In this document: piece after piece, positions 61,181-64,000 of the stretch
Position numbering within the stretch: the stretch's first letter is position 1
Layout of the letters: each line of letters opens with the position of its first letter
DNA from: Algoriphagus sp. CAU 1675
GTDB taxonomy: Bacteria > Bacteroidota > Bacteroidia > Cytophagales > Cyclobacteriaceae
Direction of reading: 5' to 3'
Length of the DNA stretch: 64,000 nucleotides
Assembly (NCBI RefSeq): GCF_029222925.1
Contig: NZ_JARHUI010000001.1
Span: 186,986 to 250,985 of the forward strand
Notes under the pieces: generated by a model
The model's database searches: none
Told to the model about the DNA's origin: nothing
Seen by the model: only the letters and a program-made list of their open reading frames with translations
Translations under genes and position numbers: made by a program

Positions 61181-62453
61181 GGATCAGCTTTCGTTTGTGT
61201 CTGTACAATAAGACCAGACATATGAAAAATACGATTAATTCCGTGGAGATGATTGCATAACAAAGACCAACAGGCCCATAGAAATAGGTCAACAAGGCAG
61301 CGATACTGATCATACATATGCACATGTATAGACTACCACGGAAAAGTAGGTTTTTGAGATCACCGACAAGCATGAGGGTAATATTTCCCACATTGAGGCA
61401 GGCTAATAAGGGAACTGCCGAGAGGATCTGTAGATAAAGTACGGATTCCTGAAGGCTTGACCTGGATAAAACCCGGATTATCCAAGGGGCACAAAAATAG
61501 GTTCCAACCGTAATCAGTGCCCCCAATATCAGGGTCCGGATGTAAACCCGCTTGAGAAAGAAATAGAAACGCTCTTCATTTTCTTTGAAAAGCTTGGAAG
61601 CGTTGGGAAAGACAGCCTGAACGATCAGTGAAGGGAAAAGCCTCAAAATGATAATTACCCGCTCTGCCAAAGAATACATCCCGAGTGTTTCCGGAATAGT
61701 GAAAAAGCTCAAAATGATCAGGCCTCCATTGGTGGAGATATGACTTGCCAGATTGCTGAAAAACAAGAGGACATTGTCCTGAATGCTTTTCCAGATGGCT
61801 CCGAATTCCGGTCTATAAAAGGTAACACCTAAAAAATAATGGATATAAACAAGCAAGGATATATTGATCCCCAAGCCAAAAAAACCCAGCATGAAATTCA
61901 CCCATTTGCTTTGCTCTGGGGAATGAATGAACAAGACTATCCCCATGAGGTAAAGAAGCTTGGAAAAAATATTGGCGATGGAGACCAACTTCATTTTTTC
62001 CATTCCCTGAAAAAACCAAAGAGGAAGCGTAGCTTCCGAAAAAAGCAAGAGAACGGAATAGACCAAAATGATTTGGTATTCACTGAAAAGATCCAGCCCA
62101 AATACACCTACAAATATCAGGAGGCTACCTAATGTGGCAAGAAGGAGCTTTGCGGAAAAAACATTGGAAACCAGATGGGAGAGGGCGTTTTTGTTTTTCT
62201 GGTTGAGGGCAACTTCCCTGGGTGAACTCAAGTTATAGCCAAAGCCTACCAGAATGTTCATCAGCACAATGACCGAAAGTGAAAGATTCACCAGACCAAA
62301 CTGATCCAAACCTATTCCCTGAATCAGCAAAGGCATGGTAATAATGGAAATCAGCACATTGGATGACTGAATAACCGAAAGGAACAGAAAGTTCTGAATG
62401 GACTTGTTCCGGATAAAACTACTAAGGGGAAGTATGGATAATTTTTCAAACAT
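61164..62453 (-). CDS. Wzx-type oligosaccharide flippase
   Basis: A 429-residue MATE/MOP-superfamily membrane protein with about 12-14 predicted helices. F-L-F-L-S-V-I-Q-S-S-N-V-L-I-S-I (about 23-38) and the P-R-E-V-A-L-N-Q-K line (about 79-87) belong to the RfbX/Wzx pattern. It should move the lipid-linked repeat unit across the inner membrane before polymerisation. It sits 12 bases after the Wzz-like gene in the minus-strand cluster. Confidence 0.88.
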   Translation of the reverse strand: MFEKLSILPLSSFIRNKSIQNFLFLSVIQSSNVLISIITMPLLIQGIGLDQFGLVNLSLSVIVLMNILVGFGYNLSSPREVALNQKNKNALSHLVSNVFSAKLLLATLGSLLIFVGVFGLDLFSEYQIILVYSVLLLFSEATLPLWFFQGMEKMKLVSIANIFSKLLYLMGIVLFIHSPEQSKWVNFMLGFFGLGINISLLVYIHYFLGVTFYRPEFGAIWKSIQDNVLLFFSNLASHISTNGGLIILSFFTIPETLGMYSLAERVIIILRLFPSLIVQAVFPNASKLFKENEERFYFFLKRVYIRTLILGALITVGTYFCAPWIIRVLSRSSLQESVLYLQILSAVPLLACLNVGNITLMLVGDLKNLLFRGSLYMCICMISIAALLTYFYGPVGLCYAIISTELIVFFICLVLLYRHKRKLIHGFYF

Positions 62454-62466
62454 GGCAGCTTAGTCT

Positions 62467-63534
62467 TTAGGATTCCTGCACATGTTTTTGATACAATCGT
62501 TGAAAATAAAGGGAGAAGAAGGTCAATAAACCTATAAGAATAGCTCCCAAGACCATTCCTTTGACCAGTCGGATTTCGGTTCGCCTGAGTGGATACCTCG
62601 GGGAATCGATGATCTGGATCAGAGGGGAATTGTTACGATGGTTTACCCTAGCGATTTCCAGGTTTTTGACGATTTCCTGGTACACCGAGCCACTGGCCTG
62701 TACATCGATTTGTTTTTTACGGGTATCTACTGTTGCGGATGAAAGCAAGGGGTTGGCATAGGGAACAGCATCCGTTGCGCTGGCGTATTCTGCCAGGTTT
62801 TCATCCAAAATAGCCCGTACACTATCTGCCTGACTTTGAAGGATGGCAAGATTCTCTCCTGTTTTCTTGGTTTTGGTCTCATGGTAAAAAGAATTGACCT
62901 TGTCGACCAAACGTTCATTGAACACCTTGGCAAAAGCTTCATCCTTTGAAGAAATGCTGACCATAATAATGCTCATTTTCCGGTCAGGCTTGGAAACACC
63001 TAGCTGATTTTCACGGATAAGCTTAGATACTTCTTTTAGAACGGAATCTTGGGCTACCGGAAAATTTTCTCTTGGAAGGGAAAAATCCATGGAGGTGATG
63101 TCAACCTTTGACGCCCATTTTCTGTCCAGCTTTTCAAATTCCACAAACCGGTCAATCAACAATTGGCTGTCATTGAAAGGACTCAGGAGAGTCTCTCCCA
63201 ACATGCGGTCAGAGCGGTACAGTTCCATGATATTGTCTCCTTGAAACAGCCCACTGGTACTGCCCAAAGAGCCCAGGTTAACTCCCACCAGAGAGGCAAG
63301 GCCGGCCATTTGGTTCATACCTCCCTGATCTCCTTCTTCCAATACAAAAGAGGTTTCAGCATGGAAAACCGGTTTCTTCAATACCGAAACCAAGGCTCCC
63401 AGTACCAAACCTATTGCTCCTGCTATTGCCAGCACTTTCCATTTGGAAAGGAAGTAGGAAAGCCATTCAGAAAGGTTGTGAAGGACTTCTTTGAGGGTAA
63501 ACTGATCGTTTGAAAAATGTTTACTTTCTGCCAT
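62467..63534 (-). CDS. Wzz-type polysaccharide chain-length determinant protein
   Basis: A 355-residue inner-membrane protein with two membrane helices (about 33-53 and 325-346) enclosing a large periplasmic coiled-coil part. The segment before the second helix, I-D-S-P-R-Y-P-L-R-R-T-E (about 308-319), is the Pro-rich Wzz signature. No C-terminal tyrosine-kinase domain is attached, so a separate BY-kinase, if any, lies elsewhere. It sets chain length by contacting the polymerase. It overlaps the SLBB gene by one base (TAATG). Confidence 0.88.
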   Translation of the reverse strand: MAESKHFSNDQFTLKEVLHNLSEWLSYFLSKWKVLAIAGAIGLVLGALVSVLKKPVFHAETSFVLEEGDQGGMNQMAGLASLVGVNLGSLGSTSGLFQGDNIMELYRSDRMLGETLLSPFNDSQLLIDRFVEFEKLDRKWASKVDITSMDFSLPRENFPVAQDSVLKEVSKLIRENQLGVSKPDRKMSIIMVSISSKDEAFAKVFNERLVDKVNSFYHETKTKKTGENLAILQSQADSVRAILDENLAEYASATDAVPYANPLLSSATVDTRKKQIDVQASGSVYQEIVKNLEIARVNHRNNSPLIQIIDSPRYPLRRTEIRLVKGMVLGAILIGLLTFFSLYFQRLYQKHVQES

Positions 63535-64000
63535 TACATGTTGATTTGGGAAAGTACCAAGACTAAGGTGGCCAACCCTGTGCTGACTCCGACTATATCT
63601 CCGAATCGGATCGGAGCTTTGATTCCTTTGGTAGGAACAATTACTTCAGCGCCGGCTTCAACCGGAGGGAAACTGTTGATTCCCAAAAATCCCTTGGTTC
63701 GTTTGACTGCACCATTGGCATAGACCACATAGGTTTGCTTTCGGTTTGCTCTACGCTCAAAACCACCGGCTCCGTTGATATAGTGTTTGAGGCTTTTGCC
63801 ACTTTCGTGTCGGAGTGTAGTAGGATAGACCACATCGCCCCTCATTCTCACAGTTTGGAGAAGCTTGGGTACAGAGAGGATATCCCCTTCTTCCAATAAA
63901 AGATCGTTCTCCGAACCTGGGTTAGCCAAAATCTCTTCCAAGTTAATGGCGACTGCTTCCGATTCCTTGATTTTCACGGCAAAGCCCGGAGTTTCTTCGG
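63534..64000 (-). CDS. SLBB-domain polysaccharide export protein (Wza-like), C-terminal part
   Basis: The frame is open to the right edge of the window, so the start is missing; about 155 residues are visible. N-D-L-L-L-E-E-G-D-I-L-S-V-P is followed by an SLBB domain (V-R-M-R-G-D-V-V-Y-P-T-T-L, then I-N-G-A-G-G-F-E-R-R-A). The end is a hydrophobic segment (D-I-V-G-V-S-T-G-L-A-T-L-V-L-V-L). Outer-membrane export proteins of this type form the exit channel for capsule or exopolysaccharide. The Wzz gene follows directly. A GTG at 63977 is an internal codon, not the start. Confidence 0.86.
   Translation of the reverse strand, partial: EETPGFAVKIKESEAVAINLEEILANPGSENDLLLEEGDILSVPKLLQTVRMRGDVVYPTTLRHESGKSLKHYINGAGGFERRANRKQTYVVYANGAVKRTKGFLGINSFPPVEAGAEVIVPTKGIKAPIRFGDIVGVSTGLATLVLVLSQINM

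Overview
The window looks like a stretch of a Bacteroidota chromosome, most likely a Cytophagales member of the Algoriphagus/Cyclobacteriaceae type. The reasons are a gliding-motility lipoprotein (GldD), many short-spaced lipoprotein genes, DUF4382 lipoproteins, a Bacteroidota-style long SecA and MnmG, a fadN-fadA-fadE locus and a bacterial kynurenine cluster. The lineage call is inference from protein families; no rRNA gene is present. No insertion sequence, prophage, CRISPR array or plasmid-type gene was seen. Almost all of the sequence is chromosomal core and metabolism.

Layout. 1-9.6 kb: housekeeping genes (a shortened DUF1304 membrane protein, an RsmF-type rRNA methylase, an S1/P1 nuclease, an M20 amidohydrolase, a SPOR lipoprotein, secA, dapF, an exported Mn-type superoxide dismutase). 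9.6-19.3 kb: a MazG-like pyrophosphohydrolase, tRNA-Leu(UAA), tRNA-Gly(GCC), a PAS-LuxR regulator, mutS, a SpoU methylase, then a minus-strand run comF - YfiT-like - SDR - PLP decarboxylase - unknown - thioesterase. 19.3-26.2 kb: a plus-strand block (AhpD-like, unknown, xth, RsbW-like, ybeY, mnmG, a methyltransferase, an Ig-like lipoprotein). 26.6-34.6 kb: fatty-acid activation and beta-oxidation (acyl-CoA ligase, MarR regulator, fadN-fadA-fadE). 34.7-44.1 kb: a large AsmA protein, dGTPase, two DUF4382 lipoproteins, ribD, free methionine sulfoxide reductase, an unknown protein and an M19 dipeptidase. 44.2-48.1 kb: kynurenine pathway genes (3-hydroxyanthranilate dioxygenase, kynureninase, kynurenine monooxygenase) and a nitroreductase. 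48.1-54.5 kb: DinB, gldD, a sodium:solute symporter, a sugar-kinase-like phosphotransferase and recG. 54.5-64.0 kb: a minus-strand exopolysaccharide cluster of Wzx/Wzy type that runs off the right edge.

The most notable signal is not a protein system. Between 26178 and 26644 lies an AT-rich gene-free gap with nine 9-mers each one base away from the DnaA box TTATCCACA. About 4.5 kb to its left, two palindromes of ParB-parS type sit in the ybeY-mnmG gap, one of them the exact 16-bp consensus. Hand counts of G and C on the plus strand change sign across the gap. Together these suggest that the window carries the chromosomal replication origin and its segregation centromere, although dnaA, parA and parB are not here. 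If so, the plus-strand block at 19.3-26.2 kb is transcribed against the leftward fork, which would fit its A-rich and C-rich coding strand.

Other points to check: an apparent in-frame internal deletion in the DUF1304 gene at the left edge; paired palindromes upstream of the MarR gene and of the superoxide dismutase gene; a Tat-plus-lipobox signal on the dismutase; and unknown genes at 15210, 19672 and 42502.
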